From positions 233,977-297,976 of the forward strand of contig PLOH01000148.1 in NCBI GenBank assembly GCA_003142955.1: DNA of 64,000 nucleotides, read 5' to 3'. The notes under the pieces are model-generated. The model saw only the letters and a program-made list of their open reading frames with translations, was not told where the DNA came from and did not search any database. This document shows, one piece after another, positions 30,701 to 38,957 of the stretch (positions are counted from its first letter, which is position 1; each line of letters opens with the position of its first letter). Source of the DNA: Opitutia bacterium. Lineage in GTDB: Bacteria; Verrucomicrobiota; Verrucomicrobiia; Opitutales; Opitutaceae. The position numbers and the translations under genes were made by a program.

Positions 30701-31690
30701 GTTCTTCGAAACGTAGTAGAAGATCGCCTTGATCCGGTCCAGATCGATCGTGGACCCGGCCGTCAGTTTCGCCACCGTGGCCTGCATCTCGGCCGTCGTT
30801 GCCTCCAGATGTGTTTTGCTCAAACCCCAATACCAGCGGGAGACCGCGGGCCAGTCGGCAATCGTGCTGCCCATCACCCGCTGCAAGATAGCATCAGTGG
30901 TTGGCATATTCGGCTCCTCATGCATGCGCGGCACATCCGTTACGGCCCAGTCATAAACAAGGCTGTGGTTTTCGCCCGACCGGACAGTGGACTTCACGGT
31001 GTCAGCGACGGGATCCCGAATGAAGAGGTGCCGCAACGGCTTGGCTTCGGGCATCCTGACCTCCATCGCGAGGTGGCGGATGAATCCCACCCCCTCGAAG
31101 AATTCCTCCACCACGACTTCCCCTGGGATGAACGCCCGCAGAGTCGGCACGCGCACCACCGAGTGAACCACGTCGCCAATGTCCAGCTCGGGAATGCTGA
31201 CCGTAAGAACCCGTTCATTCGGATCGTAGATATTCATCTCCATCTGGGAGGAATCGATGCCCTCCTTGGCGTTCGCCGCCACGTCGACGGGGCGAACCGA
31301 GCCATCCGGCTTGATCACTTCCAACCGGTCCACGACGGCGGTGTTGTAGGGCACATAAAACTGCTGCCGGAGGGTCCGGTTGTCGCGTTTGCCTTTCTCG
31401 GTCAGAACCTTGAGGAAGGTTTCGTACTGCATCTCGCCGGTGCCGTCCGGCCGGTAAGCTCCGATGATCTTCGAATCGACGGTGGCTTCGTCGCATTCGC
31501 GGTAGCTTGCCGGGGTGATCTCGGCCGCGGCCGCCATGACTTTCTTGAGGTCCAGATAGCTCCAGTCGCCGCCGTCGGGATGATTCACCGGATCCGGCGG
31601 ATTCGCGCTGCGTGCGATGGCCGGAAAAATCAGGAGTGCAGCCGCAGCGAACAGGCACGCGCGGCACGAGAGAACAACATTCGCCTTCAT
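27794..31690 (-). CDS. DUF3857/transglutaminase-like domain protein, 1298 aa, internally duplicated
   Basis: First transglutaminase core RKYGVCRDKAALLVSMLRSAGF; second copy DGYGHTADRAILLHAMLSAAGF; signal peptide. Confidence 0.8.
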   Translation of the reverse strand: MKANVVLSCRACLFAAAALLIFPAIARSANPPDPVNHPDGGDWSYLDLKKVMAAAAEITPASYRECDEATVDSKIIGAYRPDGTGEMQYETFLKVLTEKGKRDNRTLRQQFYVPYNTAVVDRLEVIKPDGSVRPVDVAANAKEGIDSSQMEMNIYDPNERVLTVSIPELDIGDVVHSVVRVPTLRAFIPGEVVVEEFFEGVGFIRHLAMEVRMPEAKPLRHLFIRDPVADTVKSTVRSGENHSLVYDWAVTDVPRMHEEPNMPTTDAILQRVMGSTIADWPAVSRWYWGLSKTHLEATTAEMQATVAKLTAGSTIDLDRIKAIFYYVSKNVRYMGVTPEKDRPGFEPHDVSLTFGRKYGVCRDKAALLVSMLRSAGFHAYPVLVTVVGADARRDPEVPDTYFVHAIVAVEQSKGDYLLMDPTNENTRDLLPGYECNQSYLVCRPEGEGLRISPINPPEENMMRVQTTGVLNNAGTIEAKSVLWFDGINDTVYRDYFANVKPDDRRRVMESLLKWVMPGASLKSLTITPDSMLDMSAPLHIQMEFTVPGMATFGDREAIVSPPWVGNAVGLANFILKGAGLEKRRYPMVTIAACGIREEFSLKLGEGFAKGLSLPSYSPVNDACVHYDRQMDFRNGALTGFRELKLKVLEFTPEQYLQLKQTLAGLDYDDRKVPVLSTTEGADRPVVATTEEAIPPPVESDSQLIEDRETLAVQDSHTAVLRVRYFRKILTYSGKKKEAEVKIPYNPATQEARIIRAVVISPTGKRQEISQMEKNVMDAEWNVSAKRYTGGKILVGSLPGVEIGSTIEVELEIAFSNRPYLAGFEPFQLADELTQKTWQITAPAGLNLWRRSCGPTGILAEHSDTTKGHAFEWSATNVKALPAESFVPPDWAFKVGVAYFAGDPAAYYQTLHKTMLDRAGKSAQAGALARRLVAATSNRREALRAIRDYVARTIRTAGPDFGELPLEQLSDADTTLADGYGHTADRAILLHAMLSAAGFQPEFLLASDLPTVTGISEMATTFPLPTAFQNPLVRVVVDGTPYYLNDTDQYGRLGSTPHDGMLALTVPSGAYQTIQAAPDSRAATTTTYTLSFADNSKARIGIRNEFFGSVFNEKNKFFAELPPEEKERYFQQVVSKLAQGARPVGGLTTKFDGYPGVEEFTVEIDRYAIADGKFLYFKLPFTTDLIPVETDTRTLPLYLPWISTTTIRVGIELPASYRQVVIAPKDAALALPDGAGSARITTSQANGKYALAYEFRNLATLIAPGNYPAAVKVESALENKGSKVILLENTSPASTNSGP

Positions 31691-31770
31691 CGGGTGAGAG
31701 ACGTCGGAGTTGGATGCGTGAGGGTTATGGTTTCAGAATGATGGCTGAAAGACCGTGCAGCGGAGATGCC

Positions 31771-32136
31771 TCACTCCGTCCGCAGTGCCATTATCGGATT
31801 TGCCTGGTGGCACGACCTGCCGGCAGCCAGGACGAAGACCCCCGACACGGCGGACACGCCGGTGACAACCCATGGGGCGATCCCATGGACAAACGCTAGA
31901 AGCTGTCCGGAAAATCCGTTTCCCTGAGGGGTGGAGGGCGCTGCGCTGTCAGCGCCGCTCGAAAATCCGGCGGCGACAGCGCGCCGCCCTCCAGATCCTG
32001 GCAGTATCCGGACAGCTTCTAGAGTCATGCGGAGAATTTTCAGCAGCTTGAAGGAACAAGGCAAGCCGGCTCCGGCGCCCAGAACCCAGGTGACGGGCCG
32101 GCCCGCCGACCGTCGCGGTTTCCCCGTTCGAATCAT
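31771..32136 (-). pseudogene. Remnant of C-terminal end of an FtsX/MacB-type permease, interrupted by a MITE-like element
   Basis: ...RPVTWVLGAGAGLPCSFKLLKILRMTL [element] AFVHGIAPWVVTGVSAVSGVFVLAAGRSCHQANPIMALRTE*; compare ...ACWLPARRATRVDPMVALRAE* ends of intact paralogues. Confidence 0.65.
31896..32022. mobile_element. MITE-like 127-bp palindromic element
   Basis: Terminal inverted repeats CTAGAAGCTGTCCGGA / TCCGGACAGCTTCTAG (16 bp perfect); internal GGAGGGCGCTGCGCTGTC / GACAGCGCGCCGCCCTCC. Confidence 0.8.
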
Positions 32137-32322
32137 CGCCGTTCAACCGCCATTCCCTTCGGACGTCGGGTCTTGCCTCTGGCGAGGTTCGACCAAAGTC
32201 CCGGCGCCATGGTTCCACGGAATCCCAATGACGGCGCCGTCGATCGTGCCGCCCCTTCGTGCTGGCGGTGAGGGCCTCGGTCTTCCCAAACGTCTGAAGG
32301 AACCTGGCGTCCGCCAGATTCC

Positions 32323-35028
32323 CTACAGCGAGAACCAGTAGTTGAACTTCACGAGGATAGTGTTGTCAGGGTGGGTGCCGAAGAGCCGCCGGTATTCCGG
32401 GCCGGCGGAAAAGTCGCCCAGGAAATCCCCGTTGGTTCGGTTCTGACTCCAGACGACATAGACGGTCGAGCCGGTCTTGTACTCCCATCGCAGCACGAGA
32501 TTCGAGTTCAGCTCGCGCCAGCTAAAGTCGGGGTTCGCCAGCGTGAAAGCCCCGCCGGGGTCGTCGACCCGGTAACTATTGCTCGCGGCGTCGAGGACGG
32601 CGGTCGCATCGAGCCGGCGGAACCGCCCGTCGTATTGCGGAGCGCGTGGGTCCGTCACCAGCTTCAACTGGGTGAACCGGCCGGTGGAGGCGAACGGGCT
32701 GCCGTAGTACGAAAGCGACAACTCCGGGGTGAGATTGATGTCGAAGCGTATCGTGGTCGAGAGCGTCTGCTGGTTCATCCGCCCCATGACATAGCGATTG
32801 GTGCCGGCCGCGGTCGCCGTGCCGGCGTATTGGAAGTCCTCGAAGTCGCGCGCATAGGAGAACTTTGCCTCGACGTTAACGTTGTCGAGAAACCGCGCCG
32901 AAAAGGTCGGAGCGATCTCGGTGTAGCGGGAATTCCCGTCCTGTGACACAGCTTCGTCAAATTCCAGTTTGAACTGCTTTTTCTTCGAGCTGTCAGTCTG
33001 TACGGCGACATAGGTATTGACGCTGCCTGGCACCAACACCGCTGGGCCGCCCCGGAGCACTCGCGTGTCCAATTGTTCGGAATCATACACGACCAGGCCC
33101 GTGAACGCCCAGTTGCTGTTGAAGGCCAGGTCGCTATGAAACTGGAGCTCCTGCCCCAGGAACTCGCCGCCAAAGTCGTACTTGCCAATCTCCTTCAGCC
33201 GGAGGTCGGTTTTCCGGAAGAGCCTGCCCGGGCTGGTGTCGTAGTACTCGAGCTGAGCGTAGTGCTGCATCAGATCGGCCGTTCTGAGGTAACCGAGGTC
33301 ATTCAATTCCAGCCCCGGCGACCGCCAGTCGGTACCGACGTAGTATCGCCATTTGCCGTTGTTGTCCTTGCCGACCTGAAGATTGCCTCCCGTGCCGTCA
33401 AGATGCGTGGCTCCATCCACCACTCCCAAGTAGGAGGCGTCGGGCCGCTGATAATTGTGCACGGAATCGAGCATGAGTGACTGGATGGCCGTGGCCGCGC
33501 CATCCACGCGGCTGGCGATGCCTTGAAGTTTGATGAAATAGGTGCGGTCGTCCCAATATTGGAGGAGATCCAGCCCTCCAGTATAGGCGTGCTCGGGAAG
33601 AGGAACGAGAGCGTCGTCGTGGATCGTGCGGGCGGTCGCCGTGAAGATCCCGCCGACGAGTGCGTTTCCCTTGTCGATGTCTTGCTGGACCCGGGCCACG
33701 GTGTAACTCGTCAGTGGCGCGAGGGTCTGCTGGCGCTCGACCCCGTTCTCGGTGACGTCAGCTACCGCGCTATCGGTGAACCCCTGGAGGACGCCGACCG
33801 AAAGCCCCTGAGGAGTTTTGCCGGTCAGCTTGGCGGCGCCGAGTATCCGGGTGCTGGTCGGTGCATCGGTGAATCCGCCAACTGGGGCATCGAATACCGG
33901 AGCCTGTCCGATGCGGCGGGAGTAGAACATCACATCATCGTCGATTCCGTAATCAAAGATGTTTTTTCCCTCCAGGAAGAACGGCCTTTTTTCGTTTAGG
34001 AACGTCTCGTAGGTGGTCAGATTGATCTCAGATGGATCCGCTTCGACCTGGCCGAAATCGGGATTCACCGTGAGGTCGGCGGTGAGGTTGCTGGCGAGCC
34101 CGATCTTGGCATCAAGGCCGGCTTCGAAACTGGTCTTCGCGTCCTGGCGGTATGGATTGCCTTCCTGCGGGGCGGTGGTCGCGTATTTCATCAGGACGTA
34201 GGGCAGAAGTTCGATCCGCCGCGAGGGCGGCAGGTCGTCGATGCCGCGCAGTTCACCAAACGAGTACACAAACCCTGGGCTGTCCATCGGCAGCAGTTGC
34301 CAGTCGCTCTCCTCCTGATACCGATTGATCCAGCGCCAGCAATGGAGTCCCCAGACCTGCTCCGGCTGGCTGCTGTAGCGCAGCTGGCTGAAGGGAATGC
34401 GGAACTCCGCGGTCCAGGCATTTTCCTCGGTGCCGACCTTCCCGTCCCAGACGGCGTTCCAGTCCATATCCACGCCATCGTTTCTCAAAATCAGGTCGAT
34501 CTTCGATCCGCCCGAAGTGATGTCGAATTCGAACCCCGTGCGCCGGTCGAAGTAGCTGTCGAAATTCACCCCGACGATATCCCCGGTGAATTCGTCGCGT
34601 TTGCCCCGCAGGCGCGGCTGTTTCGCCAGCTCCGAATCAAAGGCCCGGATGGCCACGTAGACATATTTGTCGTCGTAGAGGATCTTCAGCTGGGTCGGCT
34701 GCGATCCTGGCTGGCCTTCGTGCGGCTCGCGCTGGATGAAGTCGCCCTGCCAGTCGCCCTGTGTCCAGCACGGGTCGTCGAGTTTGCCGTCGATCCGGGG
34801 CGGCGGGCCGGCGAGCCGGACGGCGTTGTAAACCCGTTTGGGCAGCATATTCTTCCGGGTCGGAGCCAGCTGGTCTGGTGCGCCGTGCGCGCGGAAGGGG
34901 GCAAGCATCAGCAGGACTCCCACCGCAAGCCAGAGCGGGGCGAACCACTGGGGCAGCCGAAGCTTCTCTTTCCATCCATGGTGCCGCGAGCGCCAGCGAG
35001 TGGCTTGAGACTGCAAACGGTCAGTCAT
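32323..35028 (-). CDS. DUF5916-type protein: N-terminal CBM9-like domain and C-terminal beta-barrel-like region
   Basis: PPRIDGKLDDPCWTQGDWQGDFIQREPHEGQPGSQPTQLKILYDDKYVYVAIRAFD; VNPDFGQVEADPSEINLTTYETFLNEKRPFFLEG; terminal aromatic KFNYWFSL. Confidence 0.85.
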   Translation of the reverse strand: MTDRLQSQATRWRSRHHGWKEKLRLPQWFAPLWLAVGVLLMLAPFRAHGAPDQLAPTRKNMLPKRVYNAVRLAGPPPRIDGKLDDPCWTQGDWQGDFIQREPHEGQPGSQPTQLKILYDDKYVYVAIRAFDSELAKQPRLRGKRDEFTGDIVGVNFDSYFDRRTGFEFDITSGGSKIDLILRNDGVDMDWNAVWDGKVGTEENAWTAEFRIPFSQLRYSSQPEQVWGLHCWRWINRYQEESDWQLLPMDSPGFVYSFGELRGIDDLPPSRRIELLPYVLMKYATTAPQEGNPYRQDAKTSFEAGLDAKIGLASNLTADLTVNPDFGQVEADPSEINLTTYETFLNEKRPFFLEGKNIFDYGIDDDVMFYSRRIGQAPVFDAPVGGFTDAPTSTRILGAAKLTGKTPQGLSVGVLQGFTDSAVADVTENGVERQQTLAPLTSYTVARVQQDIDKGNALVGGIFTATARTIHDDALVPLPEHAYTGGLDLLQYWDDRTYFIKLQGIASRVDGAATAIQSLMLDSVHNYQRPDASYLGVVDGATHLDGTGGNLQVGKDNNGKWRYYVGTDWRSPGLELNDLGYLRTADLMQHYAQLEYYDTSPGRLFRKTDLRLKEIGKYDFGGEFLGQELQFHSDLAFNSNWAFTGLVVYDSEQLDTRVLRGGPAVLVPGSVNTYVAVQTDSSKKKQFKLEFDEAVSQDGNSRYTEIAPTFSARFLDNVNVEAKFSYARDFEDFQYAGTATAAGTNRYVMGRMNQQTLSTTIRFDINLTPELSLSYYGSPFASTGRFTQLKLVTDPRAPQYDGRFRRLDATAVLDAASNSYRVDDPGGAFTLANPDFSWRELNSNLVLRWEYKTGSTVYVVWSQNRTNGDFLGDFSAGPEYRRLFGTHPDNTILVKFNYWFSL
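34983..35003. repeat. Half copy of the 4646-4697 inverted repeat within a CDS N-terminus
   Basis: gccgcgagcgccagcgagtgg identical to 4644-4663 region. Confidence 0.8.
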
Positions 35029-35262
35029 GGGTTTCGACCAGGGTTCGTCATGGAGTGGAGAAGAAAGGCAAATGTCGGGATATTTTTTATCCTACAACGG
35101 CTCAAAGCACCATGGGCAGGACACAAAAAGACATTGGTGAAACCCACGATCTGGCATCGTAAAGCAGCGAGCAGCGAGCAGTGAGTAAAGAATGGCGAAC
35201 GATTGGTATGGGCGGAGCTGTGGATCGTTCTGCTCTCTCCTTGATACTTGCTACTCGTGGGG

Positions 35263-37746
35263 TCATTCCGCGCGGAGGGCGTCGACAGGGTTGATCCGCG
35301 TCGCGCGTCGCACCGGTAGCCAACAGGCTAGGGCCGTCGCGAGCAGGACCAGCAACGCGACCCCGCCAAAAACGGCGGTGTCCATCGTTCCGGCTTCGTA
35401 GAGGAGGTTGGCGAGGAGCTTGGCAAGGCCGTAGGACAGGATGATGCCCGCCGCGAGGCCGACCAGAGTGAGGACGAAGCTCTCTCGGGCAACGACTTGG
35501 ATGACCTGCATGCGGGAGGCGCCGAGCGCCATGCGGATGCCGATCTCGCGGGTGTGTCGCGCGACCGAGAAAGTGATGAGTCCGAAGATGCCGGCCCCGG
35601 CCAGCAGGAGGGCGATGGCTCCCTGGGCGCCGGCCAGGATCGCGCCGAAGCGGTAGGGCATGAGCCCGGCGGGGCTCTCGACGATCTGCTGCTGCAGGGT
35701 CCGGATTCCGAACAAAGGCAGGTCGGGATCGAGTTGCCGGACGATCTGGGCGATCGCGGTCGTCAACGGGGCGGCCGGGCCGGAAAAGCGGACGACGAGC
35801 GTCCCGTTGCCCCGGTAGTTCTGGGCCAGCGCATCGAAGAGCAGCGGCAGCGAGTCGTCGCGCAGATTGTAGAAGCGAGTCTTGCCGACGATACCGATCA
35901 CCTCGGCCTCATTGCCCTGGATCGAGATGCGTTGGCCGACCGGGTCTTTGCCGGGCCAGAGTTGATGGGCCAAAGCGCGGTTGATGACGGCGACCCTGGG
36001 CGAACCGAAACCGTCGTGGGCGGTGAAATCGCGTCCGGCCTCGACCCGCAGACCGAGTGTCGCGAGGTAGGCGGGCTCGACTAGCACGTAGCAAACCGGC
36101 GGACGTTGGGTGTTATTGTCCGCGGGCTGCCCCGCGGCGGTGACGTTGCCGAACTGGCTGATGTGCGTATCCAGCGGGGCGTTGGTGGCCAGGCTGGCGA
36201 GCTGCACGCCGGGCAACGCCCGCACTTTCTCCAGGAGCTGAACATGGAACTGCCGGCCCCGGTCGGGCGAGTAGTTCTGCAATCCAAGGTCGAACGATGC
36301 CGTGAGCAGGTTCTCCGCCCGATAGCCGAGATCGGAGCGCGCCAGCAGAACCAAACTGCGCAGCGCCAATGCAGCGCAGACGAGCACGACGCACGACACA
36401 GCCACCTGTCCGACGACCAGCAGGCTGCGCAAGGCATGGCGTCGGCCGCCGGTGGCCGGCGAGGTTTCCTTGAGAAACGAGAGCGGGGCGGCGCCGCTGG
36501 CCTGGAGCGCCGGCAGAAGCCCGGCCGCCAGCCCCACCAACAGTGCGGCCAGACCCGTGGCGACGAACGGCCGCCAGTCCAGGTCGACGGCGGCCGAGGG
36601 GGCGGCGGTATCCGAAACAGGCAGGAGTTCGAGCAGCAGCGGGGTAAGCCAAAGCGACGCGAGCGTACCGAGCGCTCCTGCGATCGAGGCGAGGACGGCG
36701 CTTTCGGTCAGCAGGCTGCGGATCAAACGCCAGCGGTTGGCGCCCACGGCTGAGCGAATCGCCAATTCCCGTTCGCGGGCGATGGCGCGGGCATAGAGCA
36801 GGTTGGTCACGTTGGCGATCGCGACCGCCAGCACGAGCAGCGCCAGGGCGCCGAGTGCCGCCATGATCTTGGGGGCGTGATGGGCGATGTACGGGGTGGG
36901 GCGGCTGTTGCTTTCGCGCATGACGACGGCGCGCGGATTGGGCGCGTAGTATCCAGGATTGTCCTTCATGACCCGGGCGAACGCGACGTCCATGGCGGCT
37001 TGTGCTTGCGCGACGGTGGCATCGGGTTTGAGCCGGCTCATGAGAAAGACCGACGAATTGCCGCGTTTCAGTGCGTAGAATTCGCCTCCAGGCAACAGCC
37101 GCGGAAGCATAGTCGCTGGCACAAACCCGCTGAGGGCGGTGCCCCACGAGGCGCCGAAGAAGCCGGGAGGGGCGACTCCGACGACCGTCATCGGCACGCC
37201 GTTGAGCTTGACGGTCTGGCCGATGATCGCGGGATTGGCGCCGAAGCGGGTGCGCCAAGTTGCGTCGGTGAGAATGAAGATCGGATCGGCGCCGGGGGTG
37301 CGGGCCTCGCCTGGGAGGAAGAAGCGCCCGAGCTGCGGCTGAACCCCGAGCACGGTGAAATAGTTGTCGGTGACTGCGTGAACCCAGGTGCGCTCGGTCG
37401 CCACGCCGGTGCGGCTTAGGTGGACGGCTTCCTCTTTGTAGGCCATGAGGCCGGAGAAGACGCGCGCCAGGTCGGGCACGGCGCTGGCGTCGGTCTCGAC
37501 GAAGCGGCGGAAATCCTCGGCATCGGCGTACGAGAAGGGAACCTGGTAGTCGCTGACCGGCGATTTCTGCGCGACGATGACGAGGCGATCAGGCGCTGCC
37601 GCCGGGAGCGGGCGAAAGAAGAGATCGTTGGCGACAGTGAACAGCACCGCGTTGACCGAAAGTCCGAGGGCAAGCGTGAGCACAACGACGGCGGTAAAGA
37701 CGGGAGATTTGGCGAGTTGGCGGAAGGCGAAACGGAGGTCGTGCAT
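35263..37746 (-). CDS. FtsX/MacB-type orphan ABC permease (ADOP-like)
   Basis: MHDLRFAFRQLAKSPVFTAVVVLTLALGLSVNAVLFTVAND...; MacB-PCD and two FtsX regions; ends ...PVRRATRINPVDALRAE. Confidence 0.92.
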   Translation of the reverse strand: MHDLRFAFRQLAKSPVFTAVVVLTLALGLSVNAVLFTVANDLFFRPLPAAAPDRLVIVAQKSPVSDYQVPFSYADAEDFRRFVETDASAVPDLARVFSGLMAYKEEAVHLSRTGVATERTWVHAVTDNYFTVLGVQPQLGRFFLPGEARTPGADPIFILTDATWRTRFGANPAIIGQTVKLNGVPMTVVGVAPPGFFGASWGTALSGFVPATMLPRLLPGGEFYALKRGNSSVFLMSRLKPDATVAQAQAAMDVAFARVMKDNPGYYAPNPRAVVMRESNSRPTPYIAHHAPKIMAALGALALLVLAVAIANVTNLLYARAIARERELAIRSAVGANRWRLIRSLLTESAVLASIAGALGTLASLWLTPLLLELLPVSDTAAPSAAVDLDWRPFVATGLAALLVGLAAGLLPALQASGAAPLSFLKETSPATGGRRHALRSLLVVGQVAVSCVVLVCAALALRSLVLLARSDLGYRAENLLTASFDLGLQNYSPDRGRQFHVQLLEKVRALPGVQLASLATNAPLDTHISQFGNVTAAGQPADNNTQRPPVCYVLVEPAYLATLGLRVEAGRDFTAHDGFGSPRVAVINRALAHQLWPGKDPVGQRISIQGNEAEVIGIVGKTRFYNLRDDSLPLLFDALAQNYRGNGTLVVRFSGPAAPLTTAIAQIVRQLDPDLPLFGIRTLQQQIVESPAGLMPYRFGAILAGAQGAIALLLAGAGIFGLITFSVARHTREIGIRMALGASRMQVIQVVARESFVLTLVGLAAGIILSYGLAKLLANLLYEAGTMDTAVFGGVALLVLLATALACWLPVRRATRINPVDALRAE

Positions 37747-37973
37747 GGGGTGAAAGTGAGGGTGAAGATGTGAGTGAATGTGGTGGGTAGAGTGAAAGAG
37801 AAGCGGCGAAAAAGGGTCAGACGGATTGTGCGAATCAGATCGGGGGAGCTCGGTGGCAGGATTTCACGTGCCCTCTCGCCTTCACTCTCACTTTCATTTT
37901 CATTCTGGGCGGAGCGCGCCAGCGGATCGACCGTTGTAGCGCCTCCGATAGAGGTGGCGCCGGCCTTTTGGTT
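37747..37973. repeat. Spacer with complementary GTGARR / YTYCAC arms
   Basis: tgaaagtgagggtgaagatgtgagtgaatg (37750-37780) and ttcactctcactttcattttcattc (37881-37905). Confidence 0.8.
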
Positions 37974-38903
37974 TTACGCTTTCTGCGGTTCCACAAAACC
38001 GCTCCGCTTCAACAACCGGAGCATTTGTGTTTCCTGGTCCGTCGGTTTGGAATCGCCCAGCCAGTCCTTGAAGTACCAGTCCAGGTAGTGCTTGTACCCT
38101 TTGGCCTTCCAGTCCTCATCGAGAGCCAGGTGTCGCTCCGGGTCATCGTATTGGCGCACGATATCTTCCACTTCGCTCGTGGTGAGGCGGTGGTATTTTT
38201 CGTAATGGATCATCCCGGGGCCACTCAGGCGCCCTTTCTGATGGGACGGCTCCTCGGTCGGATACCCGAGGACCATCGCGATGAGCGGGAAACAATGTTT
38301 GGCAGGCAAATCCAGGATTTTCCAGACCCGCTCCATGTCGCCGCGATGAATGCCGTTGGTAATCAGGTAATCGATGCCCATGGACCGGGCGGCGATTGCC
38401 GCGGTTTGGACGGCCAGCCCGGCGTTAACGCTGGCGGTGACAAATGCGGTCATGTTGTCAGGGAAGTAGGGGTACCCCATGAGTTCCGCGCTGGCTTCCA
38501 GGCGGTTGAAGTCCACGCAGTAGAGAAGCATGCAACCGCCGCGGTAGCCGCAGATGTCGCCCATCGTTTTGCGGTCCTTCACGACGACGATGGAATAGCT
38601 CTGCATGTTCGAGGCGTTGGCGGCGCGCACGCTCGCCTGGAGGATGGTTTGCAGTGCCGCTTCCGGAATCGGCTTGTCCAGGAAGTTACCATGGATCGTG
38701 CGCAGACCGTGGATCGTCTTGAGGGTGGCGTTGGTGGGGACGGCGCCGTCCGAGCCGCCGGCCGGGGCTGGCGCGTCGTCGGCCTTGCTGCGTCCGGCCG
38801 CCAATAGAAGCAGGCCGCTCCCGGCGAGCGCGCTTTGTTTCAGAAATCCTCGTCGCGAGGATCTTGAGCTGGGGGGAGAACTGTCGTGGTTGGCTGATTT
38901 CAT
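37974..38903 (-). CDS. Nitroreductase family protein with Tat-like signal
   Basis: SSRRGFLKQSALAGSGLLLLAAG; LRTIHGNFLDKPIPEAALQTILQASVRAANASNMQSYSIVVVKDR. Confidence 0.85.
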   Translation of the reverse strand: MKSANHDSSPPSSRSSRRGFLKQSALAGSGLLLLAAGRSKADDAPAPAGGSDGAVPTNATLKTIHGLRTIHGNFLDKPIPEAALQTILQASVRAANASNMQSYSIVVVKDRKTMGDICGYRGGCMLLYCVDFNRLEASAELMGYPYFPDNMTAFVTASVNAGLAVQTAAIAARSMGIDYLITNGIHRGDMERVWKILDLPAKHCFPLIAMVLGYPTEEPSHQKGRLSGPGMIHYEKYHRLTTSEVEDIVRQYDDPERHLALDEDWKAKGYKHYLDWYFKDWLGDSKPTDQETQMLRLLKRSGFVEPQKA

Positions 38904-38957
38904 TGGCTGGGGTGGGTTTGTAGACTGGGACTGATCGATTCGGGAGTGGGATTTGTA

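Noticed and set aside
30074-31741. 555-aa plus-strand ORF
   Set aside because: Antisense to the transglutaminase-like gene; composition typical of a shadow frame.
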